From contig NC_135261.1 of NCBI RefSeq assembly GCF_964204865.1, forward strand, positions 14,074,001-14,138,000: 64,000 nt of DNA, written 5' to 3'. The notes under the pieces are model-generated. The model saw only the letters and a list, made by a program, of their open reading frames with translations. It did not search any database and was not told where the DNA came from. Shown here one piece after another: positions 1-12,168 of this stretch (position 1 is its first letter; every line of letters starts with the position of its first letter). The DNA is from Styela clava (lineage: Eukaryota > Chordata > Ascidiacea > Stolidobranchia > Styelidae). The position numbers and the translations under genes were made by a program.

Positions 1-650
1 GTTGCAAGAGACGCAGTTCGTACGTAATCTTTGGCATCGCTTTTACTATGAAAAGTTAAAAAAAATACTTTATACGGACCAGAGCACTATTGCTTATTTC
101 GGATCAGCATCATATTGTCACAAGAATCACGACATGGCCAATTATTAAGGGCATCAAACGGCTTGTTAAAATTTAGAAAACTGTCATTCTCAACAAGAAA
201 CCATCAGTAGCCCAATTAGTAACACATTTTTTAACTGCCAATTATGGTTATTGTTTACAATTTGAGATTCAAGCCTACATTTACGAATTCCGTCAATCAT
301 GTTTTGTTGACGTACAAATGAATCATCTCATTGGCCTACACGACCAGTATAACCAATGGAAGTTGGTCGCAAGATAGTAAAGTTCAGTGTGGTGATCGGG
401 TCGTGAATAAAGCGCCGTTAGGTCAGGTACTGAATAGTGTAGCACTGTAGGTCAAAGATAAGTAAGTTGTGGCAGATAGGGCAGTGGGTCGAGAAGAGAA
501 AGGTTGAAGGAGATAGGGCGGTGGGTCGAGGATAGGAAGGTTGAGGGAGACAGGGCAGTGGGTCGAGGATAGGAAAGATCAGGGAGTTCGGGCAGTGGGT
601 CGAGGATAGGTAAGTATATGGACATAGGGCAGTGGGTCGAGGACAGTTTC
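1..650. repeat. Fold-back repeat, left arm with 37-bp minisatellite
   Basis: This arm returns as a direct copy at 1914-2540, and its part from about 150 to 650 returns inverted at 968-1560. Positions 466-645 hold about five G-rich tandem units of 37 bp (core GGGCAGTGGGTCGAGGATAG). Open frames here and on the other strand come from the low-complexity repeat and do not look like genes. Confidence 0.7.
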
Positions 651-967
651 CGAGTAAACGAATAGCTCGCGGAGGCCCTAAGCGTCTCCTGAGGCTCCGT
701 ACGGAGCACTTTAAGAACCTAAAGTCTACGTAGAAGGATATAGCAATGCGAACAACTAAGTAACGAATGTTTCCCCGACTTTTGATTTTTTGAATTCTTC
801 CTCTTTACACTTTACCATTGAAAAATTATTGGTACTTATTTCAAGAATGATTTTGCGAGTTTAGGATTTATATTTACCAAAACACAACTAAAATCTAACA
901 AATAACACGCGAAAACTGACAAAACGAGGTAATATTCACAACCATAAAAATTCAATCATTCATCCCA

Positions 968-1560
968 ATGCAATTCTCGATCGATTGCCCTATCTCCCTC
1001 CACTTTCCTATTCTCGATCCACTGCCCTGTCTCCCTCGCCTAGGCCAACCGCTCCAACTCCCTCAACTATCCTATCCTCGACCCACCGCCCTATCTCCTT
1101 CAACCTTCCTATCCTCGATCCACTGTCCTAATTCCCCAAACCTTCCTATCCCCTTCAATCTTTTTATCCTCGACTCATTGCCCTATCTCCCTCAACTTTT
1201 CCATCCTTGGTCCACTGCACTATCTGCCTCAAGCTTCCCACCCTCGACCCACTGTCCGACCTCCCTCTACTTACTTACTTATCTTCGCCCAACGGCGCCA
1301 TAATCACGACTCGATCGTCAAAACGAACTTTACCATCTTGCGACCAACTTCCATGTGTTATACTGGTCGAGTATGCCAATGAGAGGATTCAATCGTACGT
1401 CCACAAAACATGATTGGAGGCATTCGTAAATGTAGGCTGGAATTGCAATTGGTAATCAGTAACCATAATTAGTGGCTTAAAAATGTGCTACTAATTAGGC
1501 TACTGATGGCATCAGGTTTGGAGTCACTGTTTTTGAAAATTTAACAGGCCATTCGATATC
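968..1560. repeat. Fold-back repeat, inverted arm with 37-bp minisatellite
   Basis: The C-rich strand of the same 37-bp minisatellite runs from 968 to about 1290 in roughly eight or nine degenerate units. It is followed to 1560 by an inverted copy of the sequence at about 150-400. With the left arm it forms a large imperfect hairpin around a 300-bp AT-rich spacer (about 660-965). The translated open frames are proline/leucine repeat artefacts. Confidence 0.65.
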
Positions 1561-1913
1561 GAAGTATCTGAGTTCCTTTCCACAAACTCATTCAATGTCA
1601 CCTGTATTTCCGTGCAAGGTGAAACGATGAGGAAATATTCAAATATTTACACGCTTGGTTTTTTTCAACGAATGTTCTGCCATATTCTGCATTTTTTAAT
1701 CCTACTCAGATAGTTGTATATACAAATTTCTTATACGTGACTGAGAAGGCTTAAAACTCAAAACCGGTCAAAAATATAAGTCTCTCAGTGAGTGTAATCC
1801 CATCCAAACTATTTTTAATCCGTGAAATGTTTTGTCGTAGCTAGCGTTGCCAACTGCCCTTTAATTCAGCGTATAGTCTCAAAACTGAGCTCATCTTATC
1901 TGCAACTTAATGA

Positions 1914-2540
1914 AGTTGCAAAGTACGCAGCTCATACGTAATCTTTGGCATCGCTTTTACTATAAAATGTTGAAAAAAATACTTTATACGGACCAGAGCA
2001 CTACTGCTTATTTCGGATCACCATCATCTTATCACAAGACTCACGACATGGCCAATTATTAAGGGCATCAAACGGCTTGTTAAAATTTAGAAAACTGTCA
2101 TTCCCAACAAGAAACCATCAGTAGCCCAATAAGTAACACATTTTTAAACTGCCAATTATGGTTATTGTTTACCATTTGAGATTCAAGCCTACATTTACGA
2201 ATGCCGTCAATCATGTTTTGTCGACGTACAAATGAATCATCCCATTGGCATACACGACCAGTATAACCAATGGAAGTTTGTCGCAAGATAGTAAAGTTCA
2301 GTGTGGTGATCGGGTCGTGAATAAAAAACCGTTAGGACAGGTTCTGAATAGTGTAGCGCTGTAGGTCAAAGATAGGTAAGTTGTGGTAGATAGGGCAGTG
2401 GGTCGAGAAGAGAAAGGTTGAGGGAGATAAGAGTGGAGGTTCGAGAATGGGGAAGTTGGGGAGATAGGGCAGTGGGGAGAGGATAGAGAGATAGCGTAGA
2501 GGGTCGAGGATAGGAAGGTTGAGGGCTTAATACAAAGAAT
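1914..2540. repeat. Second direct copy of the fold-back arm
   Basis: This is a direct copy of 1-650, clearly recognisable but with many substitutions and indels, including a shorter and more degenerate minisatellite at about 2380-2530. Confidence 0.65.
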
Positions 2541-2544
2541 CCAG

Positions 2545-3280
2545 CATTTCCATTACATTCGTCTGTTTATATTTGTCGAGTAAACGCGCACGTGGATGTC
2601 ATTAAAAATGTAACCTTCCTTCCACCCAATGAAAGAATAACGGCGTGTTTAGCTTTATATCAATGCATTCTCTAAATTGAAGTACAAATCTTAGCTCATT
2701 GACTTTTGCAGTCAAGAATGTTTTCATACAATAACGTGACGGCGATGTCCTTAAAAGTGGAGTCACAATGTGACGTTGTTCCGATGCCTACGCCCTACTG
2801 TAAAGGTAATTTCTCCGCCCAAACCAAACGGCAGAGACATAACATCAGCAACAGCATTTATCACGGTTCTATGTGAAGTTAATACGGTAATTGACTGCTC
2901 AGGACAAGAGCATACCGACGACAACGACTGATTCACATATTTGGTGTCATGGAGCTCGTGAAGAGGTAGACTGTTATTTACGGAGCCCCACAATGAGAAC
3001 GTAACAAAAACAAATTGTTACTTAATATTAATGAGTGATTTGAAATTACTCTAATTAATAACTCGGATGTATTTGCTGCTTCTTAAATTTTATTAATGTC
3101 ATTTTGAGTAAACAATTAGTTCGTGGAGACTCTAGTTCTGCATGAAGCACTTTGAGTCTGTCTCTAGAGTAGATCTCTTGGTAAAAAGCGATCATGATAC
3201 AGGTATGTACGGCCATAAAGAACAATCCTGAGATTTCGTCATCCAGCGTAATGGTATAGACGTGTATTAATGTGTTTAGT
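2545..3280. other. Unassigned AT-rich stretch
   Basis: I see no domain, splice-bounded exon or repeat here. Short open frames on both strands lack any other support. Confidence 0.4.
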
Positions 3281-3282
3281 AT

Positions 3283-3500
3283 CTATGTCGGGCACGGGCA
3301 GTGCACTGCAGTTGACTACGTTTGCGTTGAGTGTCGCATCGTGCTAAGCCTTCGGACTACTCTTGATTTCTAACCTGAGATTACCCCGCTTGGATTGGCA
3401 GGTTCAAATCCAGTAGAGAATAATTTAGTACCAGAGTATTGCTGGCGGCTTCCTCCCACTATCCCTACCCTAAGCTAGCGCTTCCCAAACTTTTTTCGCA
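3283..3500 (+). mobile_element. tRNA-derived SINE
   Basis: A tRNA-like head with a B-box (GGTTCAAATCC at about 3402) and an A-box-like stretch (GTGCTAAGCCTTCGGAC) is followed by a body containing AGTATTGCTGGCGGCTTCC. The same head-and-body arrangement, with related body sequence, occurs inverted at 16430-16660, so the two are probably members of one SINE family. Exact ends are uncertain because no clean target duplication was seen. Confidence 0.55.
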
Positions 3501-3529
3501 ACGGAATATTAATACTTTTTATGATGTAA

Positions 3530-4036
3530 TTAAAGTTTTTTCTCTACTTTCGCTTGAGGCACATAATATGCAGCACCTACGCCAAATGGATTTTTCGAAC
3601 CGTCTGTAAATACTTGTACATAGTCTTGATAGTTTTTGTGTATATGGTCAAGAAATGACGTTTGAAGTATTGTTGGTGAACATGTTGTACCATAAATCGT
3701 TAGAGATGTATCAATTTGCGGCGGCTTCATTATCCAGGAAGAAATCTTGAAATTGACATCTTTTGCAACAGAGAAGTCGGTAAAAAAGCTGTTGGTTGTT
3801 TTTATATTAAACGTTGCAAAGGATGATTTGTCAGCAAAATATTCTTCCCACGACTGTTTAAATAATTGTGCTGTAATTTCGCTGTCATGAGGAATCATGC
3901 TGCATTTGTAATGTAGATATTTTCTATAATGTATAATATGTAAAGACAGTTCGTTACACTGGGTTTGTAACGCTATAATAGGAGTACTTTTTAATGCAAC
4001 CAAACATTGTGATTGGAATACAGCCAGTTTCCGCAA
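3530..4036 (-). pseudogene. Non-LTR retrotransposon fragment: RT-RNase H linker and start of RNase H
   Basis: This is a 168-residue open stretch with no true ATG at its upstream edge. The N-terminal part (FQSQCLVALKSTPIIALQ) resembles the linker after reverse transcriptase in I/Jockey-type LINEs. Near the C-terminus, VFTDGSKNPFGVGAAYY fits the first RNase H strand with its catalytic Asp. The frame then stops, so the rest of RNase H (Glu, second Asp, His) is missing. The reverse transcriptase that should lie upstream is not visible above 4036. It is therefore a truncated relic, typical of LINE debris. The clade assignment is inference from the RNase H context. Confidence 0.6.
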
Positions 4037-4089
4037 TATAGTCGTTGTGCTTATTGTTCCTGTTATTGTTCTTTGATACGTTTTTAAAA

Positions 4090-4420
4090 AGTCGCTTTTC
4101 TCTTTGATTACTGGACCGATTGCTTTGAAATTTTCAGTAGTTAAAGATGGAATTTTTTTCTAGAAGGCTATCACTTTTATTAATTTCAAATATTCCTGTG
4201 AGCTTTATGAGATTCATTTTTATTTTGAGCTATGACGTCATCAGACTTTGCCACCATGTGGCGATTCCGCAAACATATATCGATCACTTGATCAACGAAC
4301 AGGTTCCGTGGTCAAGCCTGCTGGTAAGTTACCGTGCCGTACCACAGTGAATTTCAGCGTAACGTGTCTATATATTTGAGCATAGCTCTCTTGTTTATGA
4401 TGTAATCCCTTCAATATTTG
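4090..4420. repeat. Dispersed repeat, copy related to 55850-56190
   Basis: The stretch TCGCTTTTCTCTTTGATTAC and the following sequence (GGACC-ATTGCTTTGAAATTTTCAGT, then TAGAAGGCTAT) matches 55865-55960. A later block, AACGTGTCTATATATTTGAG, matches about 56132. The same sequence also lies at 43325-43414, where it forms the right end of the first segmental duplicate. Confidence 0.55.
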
Positions 4421-4424
4421 TATA

Positions 4425-5000
4425 CTGTAAGTAAACAATTACTTTCGACTGTGACCACTTGTAACACAAACATTTGTTTGATTTATGTGTTTATTATCAC
4501 AGCTGAGTCCTATGAAAATGGCAACACGAAGTGACGAAGATCGTGTTTGCATCAGATTATTCAACATTTATCCTGACTGTTGATTGTAATAAATTTGAAG
4601 GTAAATTTTGAAGTGTAACAAGTGCAGAAAACAAATTAACTCTTACTTTGCATACAATCGCAAGTTTAGGAACTTGGGCGAAGATCTTATTTATTAAGTA
4701 ACCGCGTCAGGAAACATCAAGCGCATTAAATAAAATAAAACTATAGTACGTCTTCAGCACAAAATAAATGACGCCATAATCATATAAAATGAAATAACTC
4801 CAAAGTGTGTAAAATAAGGTCTCAAAACTGAAACCGTGGCGCCGTGATTAGTTCATACCAATATTCACACTGAGACCAATAGTCTCAAATTTTTCAGGTA
4901 TTCGATGAATCGGAGTGTATACACCAACATCATATATCCAACAGCGGAAGATCTTCTTGGCGCCAGGAATACTTCACATGATTTGAATGTGACATTACCT
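4425..5000. other. Unassigned AT-rich stretch
   Basis: No supported gene or repeat was recognised. Confidence 0.4.
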
Positions 5001-5005
5001 CTAAG

Positions 5006-5075
5006 CAGCGCCGGATTAATCATCAAACAATATAAGCATGTGCTTGGGGCACCAAGCAAAGAGGGGCACCACAAA
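5006..5075 (+). mobile_element. Degraded hAT-like terminus
   Basis: CAGCGCCGGATTAATC followed by two GGGGCACC-type blocks resembles a common hAT-type inverted end. The opposite end was not found, so this is a remnant. Confidence 0.3.
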
Positions 5076-5439
5076 AATTTTAGAGCATAATTTTTTATAG
5101 TTTATCGGTATTTATTAAAATATTACGAGTTCACCAAACGACTAAAACTTCAAAATATTCGCTTATTTTTTGTCTTCAAGTATCATATTAACCTTCTTTA
5201 CTAAAAATAAACACTGAAACTTATTTATTGAACCCGAAATGGCCTATGAGTCGTTTTCTTAAATTGTTGTTGTTTTTTCGTTTCTAGTATTCACCTTGTT
5301 GATGCATTTTTGTTTTGTAAAAATTTTTATTCTCTTCAACAATTGGACCAATGAACTATTTACACTATGTGGCGGTTCCACTATCGCATTTCAACGATAT
5401 AGTGGTCAGCAAAGTCGGGAGTTTTTTGATAAGGTAGAC

Positions 5440-5500
5440 CAGGGTGGTTCAAACTCTGTCATGCTGATACATTCCGTGCGGCTCACAGAACAATTTTAGC
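5440..5500 (+). mobile_element. Possible hAT terminus
   Basis: CAGGGTGGTTCAAACTCTG and the following GTGCGGCTCACAG fit the usual hAT end pattern. It is close to the end seen inverted at 16925-17010 (GGGTGGTCCAACCC). No partner end was found. Confidence 0.3.
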
Positions 5501-6301
5501 ATATATTTGTATCTAATGAAGGAACGTTTTGAGTTTTTTTCTAGATATTCCAACTGGGGGTTGAGATCCCGAAATTCAAACCTTTTTTCTAACGCTTTGT
5601 GCCTTTATTTTAGTAAAAACACTCTTCTGTTTATAAGCGTCAGCCATGTGACAGTAGTGACGAAACGCAGAGCCGACTTAACGCCGCGTAATCCAGTTTT
5701 TTTTTAGGTAGGTCCCGAAATACCAACTTAGACTGACTTGGTTGGTATTTGACGATGTCACTAAGCTTGCTCACGCTGCAAGTTTTTAAATAACTCAATA
5801 TAACAATTCGTAATAAAATAAGTGTCGCAAGAAAGGTGAGATAAGAGAACACGGCGGAAATGTATTTCCTTGCCCATCACACAGTGTCTGGTTTGATTTC
5901 AAGTAATATCTGTCACGAAAGAATATAATTTAAAGCGACAATAAACGCGAGATGCGCAAAAAACAACGGTAATTCTCGGGAATTAACTTTAAAATAACTG
6001 AAGGCTTTATATATCTTCTTTACAAGAACGCCACCCATGCAACATAATAATAGTCTGATTAGAACGGTAAACTCTGGTTGTTTATTAAATTTAAAGTAAG
6101 TAAACTCGCGATATTTTGATCACTTTGGATCGCGAGGACTGGTTTTTTTTATAAAAAAAATACAGCATCTAAATCGATATATTCATTTAATTCTAATATG
6201 ATTTTGATTGGTAAATACACTATTTTAATAATGTAAACCCACGATTGAAAGACAACATTTCTTCGTTATATAAAACACATAGGCTACTTAGTAAAATACA
6301 G

Positions 6302-6401
6302 TTGCCCAGTGATATTTTTCTCCGGTTAACGTATAATGAGCTACAACTCTACTCAAACGCAGTCTACTGCTTGATTACTAACACCGTGGACAAGGAATAT
6401 G
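6302..6401 (+). CDS. Candidate internal coding exon, unknown gene
   Basis: An open frame begins after a plausible acceptor (AAAATACAG) and ends at a strong donor (TATG|GTAAGTCA at 6402). It encodes about 33 residues starting LPSDIFLRLTYNEL and ending VDKEYG. The composition is protein-like, but no domain is recognisable and no neighbouring exon was identified. It could be a chance open frame in AT-rich DNA; I regard it as a weak candidate. Confidence 0.25.
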
Positions 6402-6409
6402 GTAAGTCA

Positions 6410-8480
6410 TATATATATGATTGTTCCAGCGACATACATTGATTGAGTTGGTGGCGAAAGCCGTGTTGCCTTCAGGGAGCTAGAGCCGAGGATCTATTCT
6501 AGGACCTTTATGGCATTTTACATTTTTCTGAATGGTCTTAGTAAACGGGATTTGAATCCTTTAAAATAGGTTACATGTTCTCATGGATGGTTAATACCAC
6601 AGAACCTGTTAATAAATGCGTGTATTACGTTATTTTGAAATTTCTTTGCGTCTTAAAATTGACCTAAATTATCGAAATCATCGCGATTAAAAACTGTAAC
6701 TTAAAATAATCACGAATAATTCAATCAATCAATCAAATCGTTTTTTAGTAGCCATCCATGCAGGCAAACGCGCACAACAAAGTCAAAGCAAAATTTAAAA
6801 AATATATATATACATATTCATGACTTTCCCATAATGGAAAGGATCACCGCGAAATGACCATTCGGTATACATTGGTTAGGTAATTGTGCTTGCGGTGATT
6901 CTGCATTTCCTACTATAACTTTTTGTCTTCAAAACTGTAAATATGATGCATTAGCAACTGTGTTGTCGGTCTATGTATATTAGCAACGACCGGAAAGTAA
7001 ATTTAAATATGAGCCTGTAACAATTTGATTACAACACGAAGGAACCCACGTCTTAATCAACTTTCCTATAGGAAATATCTTTTTACTATTTACCAAGCGT
7101 GGAGTATACAGGTTTTGATGCACGAATAACGTAAACCATGCTAAATTTATTTTACCTCTGCTCGTGATCACCTTACCATTCATGTCATAGACAAATTGTT
7201 ATGACTAACAAATTAAGAAACCTGCAATTGCTTGGAGTTTAAAAAACAAGTATTTTCATCGGCCTTACATATCAAAACACTGTCTATAGGTTTGAGTTAT
7301 TGAATGTAAAGCCATTTGGTTGCGAGGTCGAAACCATATGAAAAGGTAGAAACCGAGCGATTAAAGGATTGTTGCGAGTCTTTAGTGAATATAAAATAAG
7401 CCGTGCCGGAATGTCGAAATGAAACGTTTGTTGTTGCAGAAATTCATTTAAGTTATAAGATAATCCAAAGAAATTGTTTTGAAGTGCATGAGGAAGTGAG
7501 AACAGGTACGAAGTTATAAGTCGCATAAGACATTCCAGGTCAATGCGTAGATTGAGTTTATCTTGAAAGAATATGATGAATAAACAAACAAACCTATTGG
7601 TTTATGAATGAGTTTAAGTTAGAGATAGAAGGTTCTGCTGACAAATACACACCGTTCGAGTAAATTTGTTATTTCAGTTATTTCGTCCAGCCTAATGCTT
7701 ATTACAAATAATTTTATTGTCTGATTCGGAATCGGAATTTAATTTTGATTTTTTAAACCAATTTCAATTTACCCGAATTCAGATTTTTGAGTATTAGTCT
7801 ATTAAAAGCTATACTTTTTCAAAGATCTGTGTCTTTATGTGTTTTATTGGACAATTAAGATTATGATATACTGGTACACAGCAGGTGAAGTTTAAATATG
7901 TTTTGGATTATACATATATACTAATTAAATTGTTACTTATGCAGAGTTTATATCTAGAGTACTAATATATGAAAAATACCTAGTCGGTACCTTCAACACT
8001 TTACCGTTTATGTCTACCGCCTTTTGAATGCAGCTGAGTATTGACTAATAATCACCTTATGTTATGACTACCTAACATTGCCTTAAACTCGACAACGTAG
8101 TATATATACAGTATAATAGCTAATACCTTTGAAAAGTTCGCGAATAAAACAAAGAATATTGTTTCATTGGATAAAATTTGTAGTAACTTTATATATTTTG
8201 CTTATCGAAATTCACCTATAATTTAAAAACTACGTAAATGCAAATTATAGGGAAATTCGTGGTTATATAAAAAAAATTGTGTCATCAATGACCTCTTAGC
8301 TCAAATTGTTTCAAAATATATCGGTCGAAACTTAAATTTGGCCAAGCATTCATCTGATGCATACAGCATTTAGTGATGAAAGATGTTCATTTATATACCC
8401 GTTCTTAGTGGTACTTTAGGACACAGAGAGCAGTTTAGAATTAGGCTGTACATCAATACGTCCAATTACTATAATGTGTT
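6410..8480. other. Unassigned AT-rich stretch with unsupported small open frames
   Basis: Two minus-strand open frames (7284-7526, ATG to stop, 80 residues; 6980-7183, 67 residues) are not obviously repetitive, but they show no domain, signal peptide or convincing splice context. Nothing else was recognised. Confidence 0.35.
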
Positions 8481-8483
8481 AAA

Positions 8484-8709
8484 ATGGAATCTATAACATC
8501 TATACAACAACAAACCCATGTGGTCTCCAATCGTGATGGTAGTATACATTCAAAAACCGGAAGCTTTAGAAAAAGACAACTTCAAAGACAAAATATGTCG
8601 TTCAAAGAAGAACCGGAATCCGAAAGTCAAAACTTTTCATTTCCTTCTGCTATATATGAAGAACGAAACGCAACTGAAAGACATGGATACCAAACGGAAT
8701 TATATGGAA
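8484..8709 (+). CDS. Candidate first coding exon, Ser/Gln/Glu-rich protein
   Basis: An ATG at 8484 opens a frame that is polar and rich in Ser, Gln, Glu and Arg (MESITSIQQQTHVVSN...; RKRQLQRQNMSFKEEPESES). A TATA-like sequence lies about 90 bases upstream (ATTTATATACC near 8390). At 8709 a fair donor (GGAAG|GTTAGATG) would end the exon in place of the read-through to the stop at 8771. The composition suggests an intrinsically disordered N-terminus. No later exon was found: the next sequence is unassigned and then the 1274-bp array begins at 8925. A chance open frame remains possible. Confidence 0.3.
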
Positions 8710-8924
8710 GGTTAGATGTTTCGCAAACCATTTTCTCTAATTCGAATATATCTGGCCTTACTTTGTTTTAACGTCACATCTCAATATCCAGAAACGCCTA
8801 AAATTTCTCCTGATTTAATATGAATAAGTATGTTTGTTCAAAATTTGAAAGATATTACAGATTATCATCCCTTGTGTCGTCATTAAACTTATTTTGTCAT
8901 CAATGTAACAATTGTTTATACACT

Positions 8925-11900
8925 GGTAAAAATATCTAAGAAACTATAGATGTTCTAAACCTCATCTATATATAAATGAATATGCAACGGGTTATAACGG
9001 ATGGCTAGCATAAAACGGATCCAAACTAGTAGGGGAATCGATTAGGTAATAGATTAAATTTTATAGCACAATACGTACAAGCAAGCAATGTGCTATTTTT
9101 GAAAATGAATAAAAGGCACTCCACAATCGGCCCATCGGTATTTGAGAAAAACCAAGATGGATAGATTTCAATCATCGAACTGTTATCATTTCTCTTCAAA
9201 AAACATGAATCATAGACAAAGCGCCCACTGATTTGGTGACAGTATACGGACTCGACTCGAATTTGCGAAATACAATGCAAAACTAGTTGTCGAAAAGTTT
9301 GGATCGATAGATGCATTATCACTGAATAACAACAAGTTGAGGGGAAAGGCAATTTACTCTCCATTGTGCCTGAGTTCCGGCTCTTCTTGGTCTTTGTCCA
9401 TTTTGAGTTTATTTTAACTCGATATTTTGTGTAACAAATTAAGCAAATTACTGACTGGAACTTGTTGATGAGAGACTTGATATTAAATTTAATCATGAGC
9501 TACAACGTTTTGTTTGGGTACACCTGGTGATAAAAAGTTAAGTTGGCGGGACTAATGCATAGTGGGTAAATGTAGTTTTTATTCAGTGACTAAGAAATTC
9601 CTTTGCGACACACATCTTACCGCGCATAATTCTTCATTCTGAATCATTAGCCCCACTCTTAAAATTTTATTTATAAAACTTTTATAGATTTAAAAATATA
9701 TATGAAAAGAACTATAACGCCATAACAAACAATTTTGATTAGCTAATAATCATTGGTTGGCCGAGGAATAGCGTGTTTAAAGATGCCGAAATATAATTTC
9801 TGGAAAGTCCAAAATATTTTTGAAGTTTTGTATGCGGACCTTCGGTAAAAATAGTTGAGTAGCCCTGGGCCCTAGGCTAGTGCGTCTCATCGTTTAAATC
9901 AGTAGATTGCCGCCGATGTAAGTTTATTCTTCATTATCGTAACGCACTCGCTTTGCCGAAGGCTGCCTTTCCCTAAATCAATTTTGTAGTAGGCTCGTGA
10001 GCTAATTTTCATGATTTTTAGTCTCAAAATGTCTCTCTGGTATCTCGGATGAACATTCCGGGTAAAATCTTATGACTTTAGTTTAGATACCACCGTGGCG
10101 ATGAATGTACGCAATAAAAATAAAAGTCAAAACAAGAATTTTTACTTACATTTTTGAAATTATAATTTCGGCAGCGTATGCAGCTGTTCGAACGCAACGG
10201 TAAAAATATCTAAGAAACTATTGATGTTCTAAACCTCACCTATATATAAATGAATATGCAACGGGTTATAACGGATGGCTAGCATAAAACGGATCCAAAC
10301 TAGTAGGGGAATCGATTAGGTAATAGATTAAATTTTATAGCACAATACGTACAAGCAAGCAATGTGCTATTTTTGAAAATGAACAAAAGGCACTCCACAA
10401 TCGGCCCATCGGTATTTGAGAAAAACCAAGATGGATAGATTTCAATCATCGAACTGTTATCATTTCTCTTCAAAAAACATGAATCATAGACAAAGCGCCC
10501 ACTGATTTGGTGACAGTATACGGACTCGACTCGAATTTGCGAAATACAATGCAAAACTAGTTGTCGAAAAGTTTGGATCGATAGATGCATTATCACTGAA
10601 TAACAACAAGTTGAGGGGAAAGGCAATTTACTCTCCATTGTGCCTGAGTTCCGGCTCTTCTTGGTCTTTGTCCATTTTGAGTTTATTTTAACTCGATATT
10701 TTGTGTAACAAATTAAGCAAATTACTGACTGGAACTTGTTGATGAGAGACTTGATATTAAATTTAATCATGAGCTACAACGTTTTGTTTGGGTACACCTG
10801 GTGATAAAAAGTTAAGTTGGCGGGACTAATGCATAGTGGGTAAATGTAGTTTTTATTCAGTGACTAAGAAATTCCTTTGCGACACACATCTTACCGCGCA
10901 TAATTCTTCATTCATAATCATTAGCCCCACTCTTAAAATTTTATTTATAAAACTTTTATAGATTTAAAAATATATATGAAAAGAACTATAACGCCATAAC
11001 AAACAATTTTGATTAGCTAATAATCATTGGTTGGCCGAGGAATAGCGTGTTTAAAGATGCCGAAATATAATTTCTGGAAAGTCCAAAATATTTTTGAAGT
11101 TTTGTATGCGGACCTTCGGTAAAAATAGTTGAGTAGCCCTGGGCCCTAGGCTAGTGCGTCTCATCGTTTAAATCAGTAGATTGCCGCCGATGTAAGTTTA
11201 TTCTTCATTATCGTAACGCACTCGCTTTGCCGAAGGCTGCCTTTCCCTAAATCAATTTTGTAGTAGGCTCGTGAGCTAATTTTCATGATTTTTAGTCTCA
11301 AAATGTCTCTCTGGTATCTCGGATGAACATTCCGGGTAAAATCTTATGACTTTAGTTTAGATACCACCGTGGCGATGAATGTACGCAATAAAAATAAAAG
11401 TCAAAACAAGAATTTTTACTTACATTTTTGAAATTATAATTTCGGCAGCGTATGCGGCTGTTCGAACGCAACGGTAAAAATATCTAAGAAACTATTGATG
11501 TTCTAAACCTCACCTATATATAAATGAATATGCAACGGGTTATAACGGATGGCTAGCATAAAACGGATCCAAACTAGTAGGGGAATCGATTAGGTAATAG
11601 ATTAAATTTTATAGCACAATACGTACAAGCAAGCAATGTGCTATTTTTGAAAATGAATAAATGGCACTCCACAATCGGCCCATCGGTATTTGAGAAAAAC
11701 CAAGATGGATAGATTTCAATCATCGAACTGTTATCATTTCTCTTCAAAAAACATGAATCATAGACAAAGCGCCCACTGATTTGGTGACAGTATACGGACT
11801 CGACTCGAATTTGCGAAATACAATGCAAAACTAGTTGTCGAAAAGTTTGGATCGATAGATGCATTATCACTGAATAACAACAAGTTGAGGGGAAAGGCAA

Positions 11901-12168
11901 TTTACTCTCCATTGTGCCTGAGTTCCGGCTCTTCTTGGTCTTTGTCCATTTTGAGTTTATTTTAACTCGATATTTTGTGTAACAAATTAAGCAAATTACT
12001 GACTGGAACTTGTTGATGAGAGACTTGATATTAAAGTTAATCATGAGCTACAACGTTTTGTTTGGGTACACCTGGTGATAAAAAGTTAAGTTGGCGGGAC
12101 TAATGCATAGTGGGTAAATGTAGTTTTTATTCAGTGACTAAGAAATTCCTTTGCGACACACATCTTAC
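8925..12168. repeat. A-B-A-B-A tandem array, period 1274 bp
   Basis: Module A (about 695 bp) occurs at 8925-9620, 10199-10894 and 11473-12168. Module B (about 578 bp) separates them at 9621-10198 and 10895-11472. Copies differ by only a handful of substitutions. Module B is also present nearly identically at 15771-16349, where its left edge lies inside a hAT MITE. This implies that the array captured sequence from the 15.7-kb locus, or that the assembly has looped between them. Module A has no other copy in the window. Confidence 0.85.
9026..9496 (-). CDS. 156-residue open frame in module A (three copies)
   Basis: The frame is repeated at 10300-10770 and 11574-12044, with one or two residue changes between copies (for example L to H near residue 127). 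It begins MIKFNIKSLINKFQ and is rich in Ser, Ile, Phe and Cys, with no domain, signal peptide or motif that I recognise. Because the array is very young, the shared open frame says nothing about selection. There is no clear promoter or splice structure. It may simply be a chance open frame. Confidence 0.2.
   Translation of the reverse strand: MIKFNIKSLINKFQSVICLICYTKYRVKINSKWTKTKKSRNSGTMESKLPFPSTCCYSVIMHLSIQTFRQLVLHCISQIRVESVYCHQISGRFVYDSCFLKRNDNSSMIEIYPSWFFSNTDGPIVECLLFIFKNSTLLACTYCAIKFNLLPNRFPY

Noticed and set aside
452-1303. Pro/Leu-rich open frames at 452-709 and 968-1303
   Set aside because: They translate the 37-bp minisatellite and show no coding signature.
5450-5860. Small genes on both strands near 5.3-5.9 kb
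   Set aside because: Short frames overlap on opposite strands, no splice signals or domains, and a hAT terminus lies among them.
8518-8715. Alternative-frame protein overlapping 8484-8709
   Set aside because: Composition is less protein-like than the main frame and it lacks the donor-compatible ending.
9010-9050. Cluster of six-base restriction-type palindromes (GCTAGC, GGATCC, ACTAGT, ATCGAT) resembling a cloning linker
   Set aside because: The sites are separated by ordinary sequence, recur identically in all three array copies, and no vector sequence flanks them. Chance is more likely than contamination.
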